Source of the DNA: CAVZCK01 sp963773735
GTDB lineage: Bacteria > Pseudomonadota > Alphaproteobacteria > Rhizobiales > Rhodomicrobiaceae
Direction of reading: 5' to 3'
NCBI GenBank assembly: GCA_963773735.1
Contig: CAVZCK010000018.1
Span: 186,001 to 250,000 of the forward strand
Length of the DNA: 64,000 nt
In this document: positions 29,498 through 37,881 of the stretch, piece after piece
Layout: every line of letters begins with the position of its first letter
Numbering within the stretch: the stretch's first letter is position 1
The notes under the pieces: model-generated
Database searches by the model: none
The model's input: the letters and a program-made list of their open reading frames with translations, nothing else
What the model was told of the DNA's origin: nothing
Made by a program: the position numbers and the translations under genes

Positions 29498-29952
29498 ATG
29501 CAGCGGACAGTGCTCCAATCTGATGACAGATCTGACAACCCAAAGCCGCGTTCGCCGAGACCGACCGAGCTGTACACGGGCGATCCGATCCGACGGCGCT
29601 GGCCTGACGAGCTCAAGGCGCGCATTGTTCTTGAGAGCCTGGCACCGAATGCGATCGTGACCCATGTCGCCCAGCGACATGGATGCCGAGCCCAGCAGAT
29701 CCATGATTGGCGGCGTCTGGCACGGTCGGGCCAGCTCGCGCTGCCGCGCCGGATTTGGTGCCCATCGTCGCGGTGACGGTCCCTTCTGCATCGACAGCCC
29801 TCACGACATCGCGGGACGTCGACATCGAGGTGGAGATTGCCGGCGCGACGGTGCGTGTGCACGGCCGGCCTGGCACTGCCGCGCTCGTGGACGTTTTTGC
29901 CGCGTTGCGCCGGAGCGACAAATGCTGACCCCATCGGCGGATTTGAAAGTCG
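29498..29952 (+). mobile_element. IS66-family remnant: degenerate tnpA and the first codons of tnpB
   Basis: The first frame reads RRRWPDELKARIVLESLAPN and VTHVAQRHGCRAQQIHDWRR, the helix-turn-helix of the IS66 accessory protein TnpA. After a frame change near 29740 the end DIEVEIAGATVRVHGRPG and the stop at 29926-29928 follow. The overlapping ATG at 29922 starts MLTPSADLKV, as TnpB does, but this similarity ends by about 29952. The tnpC transposase is missing. A decayed copy; terminal repeats not identified. Confidence 0.75.
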
Positions 29953-29966
29953 TGAACGCTCAACAG

Positions 29967-30315
29967 TTACTTATCTTTCGCCTTTTGAGCCTCGCGCTGC
30001 AGGCGGGCAATGTCCTCCGCCTTGAGCCCCTTCGTCGTGCGCAACAGTGCCGCCAGCTCCACCGGTTGACCCTTGATAATCTCGGAGATGTCGTACGCTA
30101 CGCGACCCGCAAGCGCCAACAGCTCGTCAGCGTCACGGCCGAGAAATCTTGGCGATTGCTTTCACCTTCTCTTCGGCGGGCGGTGCGAACTCGTCGCGTT
30201 CGACCTTCGACAGATACGTTGGACTCACACCGATCAATTTCGCCATCTCCCGCAATCCAATTTCTCGGGCTTCTCTTTCCCGGCGAATGAGCGCCCCGAA
30301 CTTCTCCCCTGCCAT
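29967..30315 (-). CDS. XRE-family helix-turn-helix regulator, one frameshift
   Basis: About 116 residues. N-terminal HTH: FGALIRREREAREIGLREMA then IGVSPTYLSKVERDEFAPP. The frame breaks near 30150, after which RFLGRDADELLALAGRVAYD and LAALLRTTKGLKAEDIARLQ continue to the stop at 29967. Proteins of this type often precede an ImmA/IrrE-type peptidase or act as antitoxins, but no partner gene is next to it. The IS66 remnant abuts its 3' end, so a partner may have been lost. Confidence 0.75.
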
Positions 30316-30529
30316 GTTGGCTGCTCCGTCATCTGTTTACGCAACACTGCCGCAATATTTGGTGTCCCTGCTGAGCCCCATTCGGGGAGCTTCTCCGGTT
30401 GCAGAAATGCGCGCTGCTATCGGCCGGTTGAAGACGTTGTCTCGGTTGAACGCTATTTACATTTCAGAACCGGCATATTAGCTTGCCGCGGTTCGCGTTC
30501 TACTTGCTTTTTTAGTAGGTTGTTGTGAC

Positions 30530-32305
30530 ATGAGAGTTTGCTTTCGCGCCGGCTCCGCCGCTTCCCGCCAATTTGGGACTGCGCTGGCGCTGCTTACGCT
30601 TGCCGCCTGCCCGTTTGCGTCGTCCGCCCGCGCCGACGACTATATGACGGAGACGCCGGTGCCGAAGAAAGCGCTCGTGATCGGCGTTTCGAACTACCTT
30701 CATCTGCCAAAACTTCCCGTTTCCAAGCTCAATTCCAATCACTTCAAGGCCAGGGTCGAGAGCTTCAATTTCATCGTCACCCAGGCGACCGCAACCGATC
30801 GCAGCTCGTTGATAAGGGCGGTGCAGGGCTTTGCAGACACCCTCAATGAAGGCGACATCGCCTTGGTCTATTATTCCGGGCATGGCTTTCAGCGGAACGA
30901 ATTCAATTATCTGGTGCCCTCGGACGCTCCGGCCTGTCCTGGCAACGTCGTCCGCGAAGACATTCCGGTCACCTACATCAGCGAGCAATTGGAGAAGCAC
31001 GGCGTCGCCGCCTATCTCCTGGTGCTCGACGCCTGCCGCACCACGCCGCAGGACTGCCGGCCGGTCGTCGCGGAACGGCGGGGTGTGGTCAAGTCGCCGG
31101 CTCCGCTCTCGCAGGGCTTGGCCGCGCCGAACCCGCCTCTGGATCATGAGGTCATCTACGCGAGCTGGATGATCGCTCTCGCTGCCTCTCCGGGCAAACC
31201 CGCCTGGAGCGGCAGCGATGGATCGAACGGCAGCCTCTATTCACGCCATCTCGCGGAGTTGTTCGGCACCAAGGGGTGGGACCTGACCAAGACGTTCGAC
31301 GGTGTCCGGCGCAAGGTTCGCGAAAACTCCGGCGGACAGCAAATTCCCTCCGAGCAGCGGGTGATGTATGGCGACATATTCATCGATCCCGACGACGTCA
31401 TGCGGCGGAATTACAGAGACGCCTGGCAGCGGACTCGGAGCTTAGGCGACGTTGAGACGGTCAAATATTATCTGCTGTCCTTTCCCGAGAGCCCTTACGC
31501 CGCGATGGCGCGGAAATGGCTTAAGGACCGCGCCGAGCCGGGCACCGCCGCGCCGGGCATGCTGCTCTCTTCCGCCGATCAACCGGCCGTGCTGGCTTCG
31601 GCCGAGCCTTCCGAGCCGGAAACGCGCAGCCGCGGCTTTAGCTTGCGCGGGCCTGCCAGGGAGCGCCGGGGCGTCGGCGCGGCAAGCCCTGGCGGACATG
31701 TCGCGGAAAGAGAACCGGCGCGGGAACGCAAATTCTTCACCATGGCGGACCGGCCGACGCAGTCGCAGCAGTTCGACAGCTTTAAAGGCAAGGCCCGAAG
31801 CGAAGAGGAAAGAGTGCTGGAGGTTGCCGAGAGAACCAAGACCAAGGTTCTCACGCTCAACAAACCGCAAGCCGCTCCCGAAGGCTCAGGCTCGTGGGTC
31901 GCGATTGAGGTTAACACCATCGACGGCGTTCCCGTCAGCGAGTCGCTCAAGGGCAAGGCCTCGGGCTCGCCCGAACAGCCGAAGGCGGTGCCGCTCAAGG
32001 AGCTTTTCCCGGACAAGGAGCGCGGGATGCCTGGCGCCGACAGCGCACTCGATCAGTTCGGCGAGTTGAAAGGATCGAAGGTCGAGGTCGAGCTGAGCGA
32101 CTCGGCGCTCGATGCCCCCACTCAGGGACATGCGCGGATGCAGGCGTTTCAACGCAGCCTGCAGATCCGCAAGGACCTTCTGGATTCCGGCGTCGAGCCC
32201 AGCAAGATCGTCGTCAAGATGCCGGAGAAGTTCCAGCTCGAAGCGGACGCTGCCCGCTCCGTCGCGACGCCGGACCAGCTCACGATCATCAAGCCGGATA
32301 AATAG
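30530..32305 (+). CDS. Exported caspase-like (C14, metacaspase/orthocaspase-type) protease
   Basis: 591 residues, intact. Signal peptide at about 1-35 with an Ala-x-Ala end (SSARA before DDY). Caspase fold at about 45-295: KKALVIGVSNY first strand, catalytic His118 in LVYYSGHGFQ and catalytic Cys169 in LLVLDACRTT. A p10-like part has YASWMIALAASPGKPAWSGS and VRRKVRENSGGQQIP. A low-complexity, Pro/Glu/Arg-rich linker (about 330-460) leads to a C-terminal region with FQRSLQIRKDLLDSGVEPSK. That pattern resembles the helix of OmpA-like domains and could anchor it to the envelope. C14B enzymes usually cleave after Arg or Lys. The next gene, a trypsin, starts within four to sixteen bases. Confidence 0.88.
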   Translation: MRVCFRAGSAASRQFGTALALLTLAACPFASSARADDYMTETPVPKKALVIGVSNYLHLPKLPVSKLNSNHFKARVESFNFIVTQATATDRSSLIRAVQGFADTLNEGDIALVYYSGHGFQRNEFNYLVPSDAPACPGNVVREDIPVTYISEQLEKHGVAAYLLVLDACRTTPQDCRPVVAERRGVVKSPAPLSQGLAAPNPPLDHEVIYASWMIALAASPGKPAWSGSDGSNGSLYSRHLAELFGTKGWDLTKTFDGVRRKVRENSGGQQIPSEQRVMYGDIFIDPDDVMRRNYRDAWQRTRSLGDVETVKYYLLSFPESPYAAMARKWLKDRAEPGTAAPGMLLSSADQPAVLASAEPSEPETRSRGFSLRGPARERRGVGAASPGGHVAEREPARERKFFTMADRPTQSQQFDSFKGKARSEEERVLEVAERTKTKVLTLNKPQAAPEGSGSWVAIEVNTIDGVPVSESLKGKASGSPEQPKAVPLKELFPDKERGMPGADSALDQFGELKGSKVEVELSDSALDAPTQGHARMQAFQRSLQIRKDLLDSGVEPSKIVVKMPEKFQLEADAARSVATPDQLTIIKPDK

Positions 32306-32308
32306 ACA

Positions 32309-33247
32309 ATGGGGACGCCTATGGAAGGCTTTCGTTCTGTCGCCGGATATGCGGTGACGATTGCGGCTGCCGCTTGCGCTTGTGGCTTTACCTGGCTCTC
32401 ATCTCCGGCCTCAGCCCAAGATCCCGCGGTCCCCGGCCTGCAAGATCGCTCCGGGCCGTTCCGCGCCGCCGTCGACCGCTTCCTCGGCAAGACGCTTGGC
32501 CAGCGCAAGATCATCGGCGGCCAGGACGCCAATTTCGCCGACCATCCCTGGCAGGTTGCGCTGCTGGTTTCCTGGATCGCGGACACGCCCAAGGCGCAGT
32601 TCTGCGGCGGCTCCATCCTCAATGCGGCCTGGGTGCTGACGGCCGCACATTGCGTAAACGGCAACAACCCGCTCGACGTTCATGTGCTGAGCGGCACCGC
32701 GGATCTCGCCAGCGGCGGCCATCGGCACAATGTCAAGGCCATCTTCGTTCACAAGGACTACAACCCATCCAACCACGACAACGACGTCGCGCTGCTCAAG
32801 ATCGACGGCACCTTGCAGGCGGGCAGTCCGGTTGCGCTGGCCGATGCCGCGATCGAGGCACGGCTCGCTGCGCCCCGCGAAAACGCCATGGTGACGGGAT
32901 GGGGCGTCAGCGAGAGCGGCGAGCCGTCGCCCACGCTGAAGCAGGTCTCCGTGCCCATCGTCAGCAACGCGGATTGCAATGACCCAGTCAGCTACAATGG
33001 CGCGGTGACGGCGAACATGATGTGCGCCGGCTTTTCCGAAGGCGGCAAGGATTCCTGCCAGGGCGACAGCGGCGGACCTCTAACGGCCATAGATGCTTCG
33101 GGTGCCGCCGAGCTGGTCGGCGTAGTGAGCTGGGGTGAAGGCTGCGCCCAGCCGGGCAAGTACGGCGTCTACGCAAGAGTGTCTAAATTCGCGTCCTGGG
33201 CGACGAAGTGCATGGCGACGTCGGACCAGTGCGAGGCGAAGCGGTAG
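32309..33247 (+). CDS. Exported trypsin-like serine protease (S1A) with propeptide
   Basis: 312 residues, intact. Signal peptide ends near ASAQ (residue 37). A propeptide of about 30 residues ends at QRK before IIGGQDANFADHPWQ, the classical zymogen activation site (cleavage after Lys67 frees Ile68). Catalytic triad His114 (LTAAHC), Asp159 (HDNDVALL) and Ser254 (CQGDSGGP). Asp248 at the base of the S1 pocket predicts cleavage after Lys/Arg. Six or more cysteines are placed for disulfides. ATG at 32309 or, with GGGGA before it, at 32321. Coupled to the caspase-like gene, which could activate it. Confidence 0.92.
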   Translation: MGTPMEGFRSVAGYAVTIAAAACACGFTWLSSPASAQDPAVPGLQDRSGPFRAAVDRFLGKTLGQRKIIGGQDANFADHPWQVALLVSWIADTPKAQFCGGSILNAAWVLTAAHCVNGNNPLDVHVLSGTADLASGGHRHNVKAIFVHKDYNPSNHDNDVALLKIDGTLQAGSPVALADAAIEARLAAPRENAMVTGWGVSESGEPSPTLKQVSVPIVSNADCNDPVSYNGAVTANMMCAGFSEGGKDSCQGDSGGPLTAIDASGAAELVGVVSWGEGCAQPGKYGVYARVSKFASWATKCMATSDQCEAKR

Positions 33248-33279
33248 CGAAATCCCGAGCCGCGGCGCACAGCCGGGCC

Positions 33280-33626
33280 ATGACGACCGGCGATGTTTTT
33301 CGAAACGGCAGACGAGAATTGGACCTGTACCGGCGGCGCTTCTTCCTGGCCTTGGGTGCGCTCGGTCGCGGGCGGCGGGCCCTCATTCGCGCAGACCGCG
33401 GCTCGCAATGCGCAGCAACGTGTCATCGACGCGCACTGCCATTTCTTCAACGCCAAGGATCTGCCGGTTCAAGGCTTCGTTCAGCAGGTGGTGCTCGGCG
33501 ACTATGCGGAATTGAAAGCCCTGCCGAGGTGACGGTCTTTCGCTTCGGCCGAAAGCATCTAGAAGGGGCTCGCCAGCTTTCTCATCAAGATGATCCTCAA
33601 TGGCAACACGCAGGCTGCGAGTGTCT
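33280..33626 (+). pseudogene. Amidohydrolase remnant with Tat-type leader
   Basis: Pieces in different frames: a twin-arginine leader RRRFFLALGALG, then VAGGGPSFAQ and RVIDAHCHFFNAKDLPVQGF (the metal-binding H-x-H of amidohydrolases), then LASFLIKMILNGNTQAAS. Only the first hundred or so residues survive. The rest of the TIM barrel is absent, and the MFS gene follows. At least two frame breaks within 350 bases make this a genuine remnant rather than a single sequence error. Confidence 0.6.
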
Positions 33627-33731
33627 AAAACTTTCCGGCATCCGGAACGCGCGCTGGACTCCGGAGCCGTGCCGGCGGAGGGCTCCAGGTGACGGCATCT
33701 TTTCCGGCGGCTTCCCGGTCTCTCAGCCTTT

Positions 33732-34925
33732 GTGCCTGACTCGCCCGCAGCGTGGCGGCGGCTGGTTATCGCGCTCGCAATCGCTGCCGTCGGCAGCATC
33801 GGCATGTGGTCGGTGGTCGTCGCACTGCCGAAGGTCCAGGCCGAATTCGGCGGCTCGCGTGGCGCGGTGTCGCTGGCTTATACGCTGGCCATGCTCGGCT
33901 TCGGCATCGGCGGCGTCGTCACCGGCCGTTTGTCGGACCGGTTCGGCATCGTGCCGGCGATCGGCATCGGCATCCTCTCGCTGCTGTGCGGCTATCTTGC
34001 CGCCAGCGCATCGACGACACTCTGGCAGTTCACGCTGGCGCATCTTTTCATCGGCCTCGGCGCGTCCGCGACATTTGCACCTTTGATGGCGGAAGCATCG
34101 CACTGGTTCGTGCGACGGCGCGGCATCGCCGTGACGATCGCGGCCAGCGGCAACTATCTCGCCGGCGCGATCTGGCCGCCGCTCATCGAGCGCGGCATCG
34201 TGCACTATGGCTGGCAGGCAACGCATGCCGCCATCGGTGTCTTAGGCGCGGCGGCGATGACGGTCTTGGTTTTGATCCTGCGGTCGGACATGCGCCGATC
34301 ACAGCGCCGCTCATCTGCTGCCGAGATGCGGCCCGGCATCGATCTCAATATCGGCACCAACGCACTGACGGGCATTCTCTCGCTGGCAAGCGTTTCCTGC
34401 TGCGTCGCCATGGCGATGCCGCAGGTGCATATCGTCGCCTATTGCGGCGATCTCGGCTATGGCGTGGCGCGCGGCGCGGAAATGCTGTCGCTGATGCTGG
34501 CCTTCGGCATCGTCAGCCGGATCGGATCGGGGTTTATCGCCGATCGCCTCGGGGGCCTCTCGACATTGCTGATCGGATCGGTGGCGCAGGCCGCTGCCCT
34601 CGTGATGTATCTGTTCTTCGACGGCCTGACATCGCTCTATGTCGTCTCCGCATTGTTCGGCCTGTTCCAGGGCGGGCTGGTGCCGAGCTATGCCATCATC
34701 GTTCGCGAGACGATGCCGGCGAAGGACGCCGCAACCCGCGTCGGCATCGTGATCATGGCGTCGGTCGTCGGCATGTCGTTCGGCGGGTGGATCTCCGGCG
34801 TGATTTTCGACCTAACCGGGTCGTACCAAGCGGCATTTCTGCACGGCCTGGCCTGGAACGCGCTGAACATGTCGATCGCCTTCACGTTGCTGCTGCGCTC
34901 GCGCCGCCGCGTCGCTTTTGCCTGA
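33732..34925 (+). CDS. Major facilitator superfamily transporter
   Basis: 397 residues, GTG start, twelve predicted membrane segments. The loop 2-3 signature appears as GRLSDRFGIVPAIG and its repeat in the second half as GFIADRLGGLSTLL. SRGAVSLAYTLAMLGFGIGG and the overall pattern resemble the monocarboxylate/oxalate-formate antiporter group of MFS. Substrate is not predictable from sequence alone; the neighbouring amidohydrolase remnant may once have acted on the imported compound. Confidence 0.85.
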   Translation: MPDSPAAWRRLVIALAIAAVGSIGMWSVVVALPKVQAEFGGSRGAVSLAYTLAMLGFGIGGVVTGRLSDRFGIVPAIGIGILSLLCGYLAASASTTLWQFTLAHLFIGLGASATFAPLMAEASHWFVRRRGIAVTIAASGNYLAGAIWPPLIERGIVHYGWQATHAAIGVLGAAAMTVLVLILRSDMRRSQRRSSAAEMRPGIDLNIGTNALTGILSLASVSCCVAMAMPQVHIVAYCGDLGYGVARGAEMLSLMLAFGIVSRIGSGFIADRLGGLSTLLIGSVAQAAALVMYLFFDGLTSLYVVSALFGLFQGGLVPSYAIIVRETMPAKDAATRVGIVIMASVVGMSFGGWISGVIFDLTGSYQAAFLHGLAWNALNMSIAFTLLLRSRRRVAFA

Positions 34926-34941
34926 AACCGAAATCGCCGGC

Positions 34942-35580
34942 CTATGGCATCGGCACATCCGTCGTAAATTTAGGCACCTGATAGCCCTTCTGCACGGCGG
35001 GCCGCTCCGCAATGCGGACATACCAGTCGCGAACATTCGGATAGTCGGCCAGATTGATCTCCTGCCATTCGAAGCGCGAGATCCACGGCCATGTGGCGAT
35101 GTCGGCGACCGAATATTCGCCCCGGCCTTCTCCGGCGAGGTAGTCGCGTCCCTCCAGCCTGGTGTTCAGCACATTGTACAGGCGGTGGGCTTCCTTGGAA
35201 TATCGCTCCTCGGCATATTCGGACTTCCCCCGATTGTACTTCACGAAATGATGGACCTGGCCCAACATCGGCCCGACGCCGCCCATCTGCCACATCAGCC
35301 ATTCGATGGCATGCCACCGCTCGTCGCCGGCTGGCATGAACTTTCCATATTTCTCCGCGAGGTACAGCATGATCGCGCCGCTTTCCATCAGCTGCATGCC
35401 TGTTTCAGTGTCGACGATCGCGGGAATACGATTATTGGGCGCGATTTTCAGAAATGCGGGGTCGAATTGCTCACCCTTCGAAATATCGATGGGGTGGGCC
35501 GTATAAGGCACGCCAAGCTCTTCAAGCATGATGGAGACTTTGCGTCCGTTCGGCGTGGTCCATGTGTAGAGGTCGATCAT
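34942..35580 (-). CDS. Glutathione S-transferase, Nu-class (YfcG/YghU-like)
   Basis: 212 residues, intact. N-terminal thioredoxin-like domain MIDLYTWTTPNGRKVSIMLE with the Thr-x-x-x-Asn active-site pattern of Nu-class GSTs, which bind two glutathiones and reduce organic peroxides or disulfides. NNRIPAIVD gives the cis-Pro, and MESGAIMLYLAEKYGKFMPA the GSH-binding Glu-Ser pair. C-terminal helical domain with YSVADIATWPWISRFEWQ. Convergent with the MFS gene. Confidence 0.92.
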   Translation of the reverse strand: MIDLYTWTTPNGRKVSIMLEELGVPYTAHPIDISKGEQFDPAFLKIAPNNRIPAIVDTETGMQLMESGAIMLYLAEKYGKFMPAGDERWHAIEWLMWQMGGVGPMLGQVHHFVKYNRGKSEYAEERYSKEAHRLYNVLNTRLEGRDYLAGEGRGEYSVADIATWPWISRFEWQEINLADYPNVRDWYVRIAERPAVQKGYQVPKFTTDVPMP

Positions 35581-36029
35581 TCCCGATCCCTTCGATCGTC
35601 TGGCGCATGGAGCGCGTTGATGGAAATGGCAATCGTCTCCGATCTAACCCTAACCGGAGCGCCCGAAGCGAAACTTCAAGAACAATGAAACCGCGGCTCC
35701 TCTGCAAGCAATGTCATGTGAGTTGACCTGAAAGCGCGGATTAGCGTCCTGGGCGAACCGCGTGAGGGACGGAAGGCAGCCGAGCCCGCCATCGCCGAGA
35801 CAATCAAAGCATAGTGACGGCAACCGACTGCGTCGCCTTCACCCGTGGGCCCACAGGACCTTATAAGGACATGCAGGCGGCACGACCCAGACCAGCGGGA
35901 TATCCGAAACGGGCTTGCAAGGGCAGCCCATGATCCCAACGTGCAGCCTCCAATGTTGCAGGGCAAGGAACTTGAGCGGCGCTCGCGAGTTCAAATCAAT
36001 TGCGAGGGTTTCGTTTGGGATAGCCGATC
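35581..36029. other. Intergenic region with no recognisable gene
   Basis: Separates the GST gene (minus) from the receiver-domain gene (plus) and must hold both promoters. Small frames on both strands lack family patterns. No tRNA or strong terminator seen. Confidence 0.45.
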
Positions 36030-36416
36030 TTGGAACAATCCGCGCACCCGTTGTCCGGCCTCCGTTTTCTCATCGTTGAAGATGAGATGTTGCAGGCGCT
36101 GCGCCTCGGTGAGATGCTTGCTGAAATGGGCGGGACCGTATCGGGGACTGCATTCGATTACGAGGAGGCTCGTAAAGCCGTCAATGAAACGGCCTTCGAC
36201 TGTGCGGTTCTTGACGTTAATTTGAACGGCACCCTGTCATTTCCCATCGCCGATGCGCTGACAGAACTGGGGATTCCTTTCGTGTTTTGCACGGCATACG
36301 CTGACGGCCTCGACGCCTATCCGCACGCTCCGGACGTATTGCGCGTTGACAAGCCGGTACTGCCGGACGATTTGCGCGATGCAGTGTTGTCGACCTTACA
36401 GGCGGGCAAGCCATAG
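36030..36416 (+). CDS. Single-domain response regulator
   Basis: 128 residues consisting of a receiver domain only. Acidic pair in FLIVEDEMLQALRLG, phospho-acceptor Asp in CAVLDVNLNG, the conserved Thr in FCTAYADG and the Lys in RVDKPVLPDDL. No output domain. The best start is a TTG at 36030. Stand-alone receivers of this type commonly serve HWE/HisKA_2 kinases, and such a kinase lies at 26081-27877, but a direct pairing is only a guess. Confidence 0.85.
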   Translation: MEQSAHPLSGLRFLIVEDEMLQALRLGEMLAEMGGTVSGTAFDYEEARKAVNETAFDCAVLDVNLNGTLSFPIADALTELGIPFVFCTAYADGLDAYPHAPDVLRVDKPVLPDDLRDAVLSTLQAGKP

Positions 36417-36510
36417 GGCCTTCTGCCCATGCGGACGGATTGCAATCGCCTGTCTCCACCGTCACTGTCGGACTTAGCTTCGGCAGCGTGAAGTGACGCA
36501 GAAGCTTTGC

Positions 36511-36952
36511 TTACGCTGAATAGGACTGGCCACGCCATAAAGGCTTAAGTTCCTCGGGAAACACTTTGGTCAGCTTATCAACTTCGCCCGCGATCGATCC
36601 GGTCAGCGATCACATCGAAAACCGCCTTAATGATCGGTTCGCGATCCGGCCCGAGCTTACGCCGCATTTCGTCTTCGACGGCATCGATGAAATCAGCCAA
36701 GTGGCGCGTTCTCTTGGGTTTGCCGGTCATGTGCCAGCCCTCGTAATAAAGGCCGCGAATGAGCATCGGCAATTGTGCGCCGAAATGGACTGCGTTTTCG
36801 GCGCCGATCCGGTCACGGATCGTATGCAGCGTCGCGCGCAAAGCCTGATAGGCAAGATGCCGGTCGTCGGTTTCAATCCGCTCCATAATGTCCCTCAGCC
36901 AGAGGTTGGTCTGCTGGACGGTTGAGTCAAAGACATCAAGGCCTGTCGTCAT
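36511..36952 (-). CDS. DUF2267 protein, frameshift near the 3' end
   Basis: About 147 residues. DUF2267 pattern: FDSTVQQTNLWLRDIMERIE, LRATLHTIRDRIGAENAVHF and LIRGLYYEGWHMTGKPKR. Near 36590 the frame breaks. The usual end, AGEVDKLTKVFPEELKPLW, reads in another frame to 36511. Proteins of this family occur in low-oxygen and stress clusters with universal stress proteins and phosphoketolase; biochemical function is unknown. Confidence 0.83.
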
Positions 36953-37001
36953 TTTATCATCCTCGTTAGCGTTCTCGGTGGACGCGGGCAAAGGGCCGCG
37001 T

Positions 37002-37502
37002 TCAGGCGACGTCGCGGCGGCCCTGTCCGAGTTGCTGTTCGAGCGTCTTCACAAAAGTCCTCACCGCAAGATCGTGATGGCCCCTGGCAAGATCTCTCAT
37101 GGTGACAGCAAGCGTCGCGACCGGCCGCAGCTCGCAGATCGCCGCCATTTGCGAGAAGCTGCTTGCGGCAGCCGAACCGCCATGGGTCAAGCAAAAGGCC
37201 ACATGCTTAAAATGCCCGCGGAATTCGCGCAGATAAGTCCGCACCGGCGGGGCCATGTGTCCCGCCCAAACCGGCCCGCCGATAACGACGAGATCATAGC
37301 CGTCCGGTGAGGATTTTGGCGGTTGGATCGCAACATTCCGCCCGGCCAGGCTATGCAGAACGGCCTTTGCATAACCGAAAAAGCCATCATAGGCGACCTG
37401 GCTCAGGATACGCTCAGTGTCCGCATGCAGCAGACCGGCGATTTTCAAGGCAACAAGGCTCGTGTTGCCGGTTCGCGAGTAAAAAACGACCAGAGATTTC
37501 AT
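37002..37502 (-). CDS. Flavodoxin family protein
   Basis: 166 residues. FMN phosphate-binding loop FYSRTGNTSLVALKIA at the N-terminus, then LVVIGGPVWAGHMAPPVRTY and VAFCLTHGGSAAASSFSQM, which form the isoalloxazine site. Likely a cytoplasmic electron carrier or NAD(P)H:quinone reductase-like WrbA relative. It lies 49 bases upstream of the DUF2267 gene on the same strand. A partial FNR/FixK-type palindrome lies 65 bases before the start. Confidence 0.87.
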   Translation of the reverse strand: MKSLVVFYSRTGNTSLVALKIAGLLHADTERILSQVAYDGFFGYAKAVLHSLAGRNVAIQPPKSSPDGYDLVVIGGPVWAGHMAPPVRTYLREFRGHFKHVAFCLTHGGSAAASSFSQMAAICELRPVATLAVTMRDLARGHHDLAVRTFVKTLEQQLGQGRRDVA

Positions 37503-37881
37503 CGGAAATCCTCACAACACCGCGGAATTTGAGCCAGAATTATTGGGGTCTGGTGGGCATTTCGGAATGACATTTGTCAAAGCAGCGCCGACACGCCCGA
37601 CAGCCTGATCTGGGGCCGCTGTCCTGGGACCGAGCGATCCGGAGACAATCTCGACGCCGAAATTCGTGCTTGTCGACGGGCCCGGCGTACAGTTTTATAT
37701 TGCCCGTAGCCAGGAGGCTGGCGCGCGTCATGCAGAGTCGCACTCGCGCGCGTTGGTCGCATGGCGAACTGGAAGACCCGAAGCACGACGTCATCGATTT
37801 TGTCGATGCCGGGCGATTCGATTCCGGAAGACGACGTCCGAACCGCCGCAACCCACCGAGCCGATAGAGAGGGTGCCTATC
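37503..37881. other. Divergent intergenic region between flavodoxin and cysK genes
   Basis: Contains TTGACAAATGTCAT on the minus strand (37567-37580), a near match to an FNR/FixK box (TTGA-N6-TCAA with one mismatch), well placed for the flavodoxin gene. The remainder has short frames, such as one reading EDPKHDVIDFVDAG, that could be the eroded end of an unknown gene. Confidence 0.4.
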
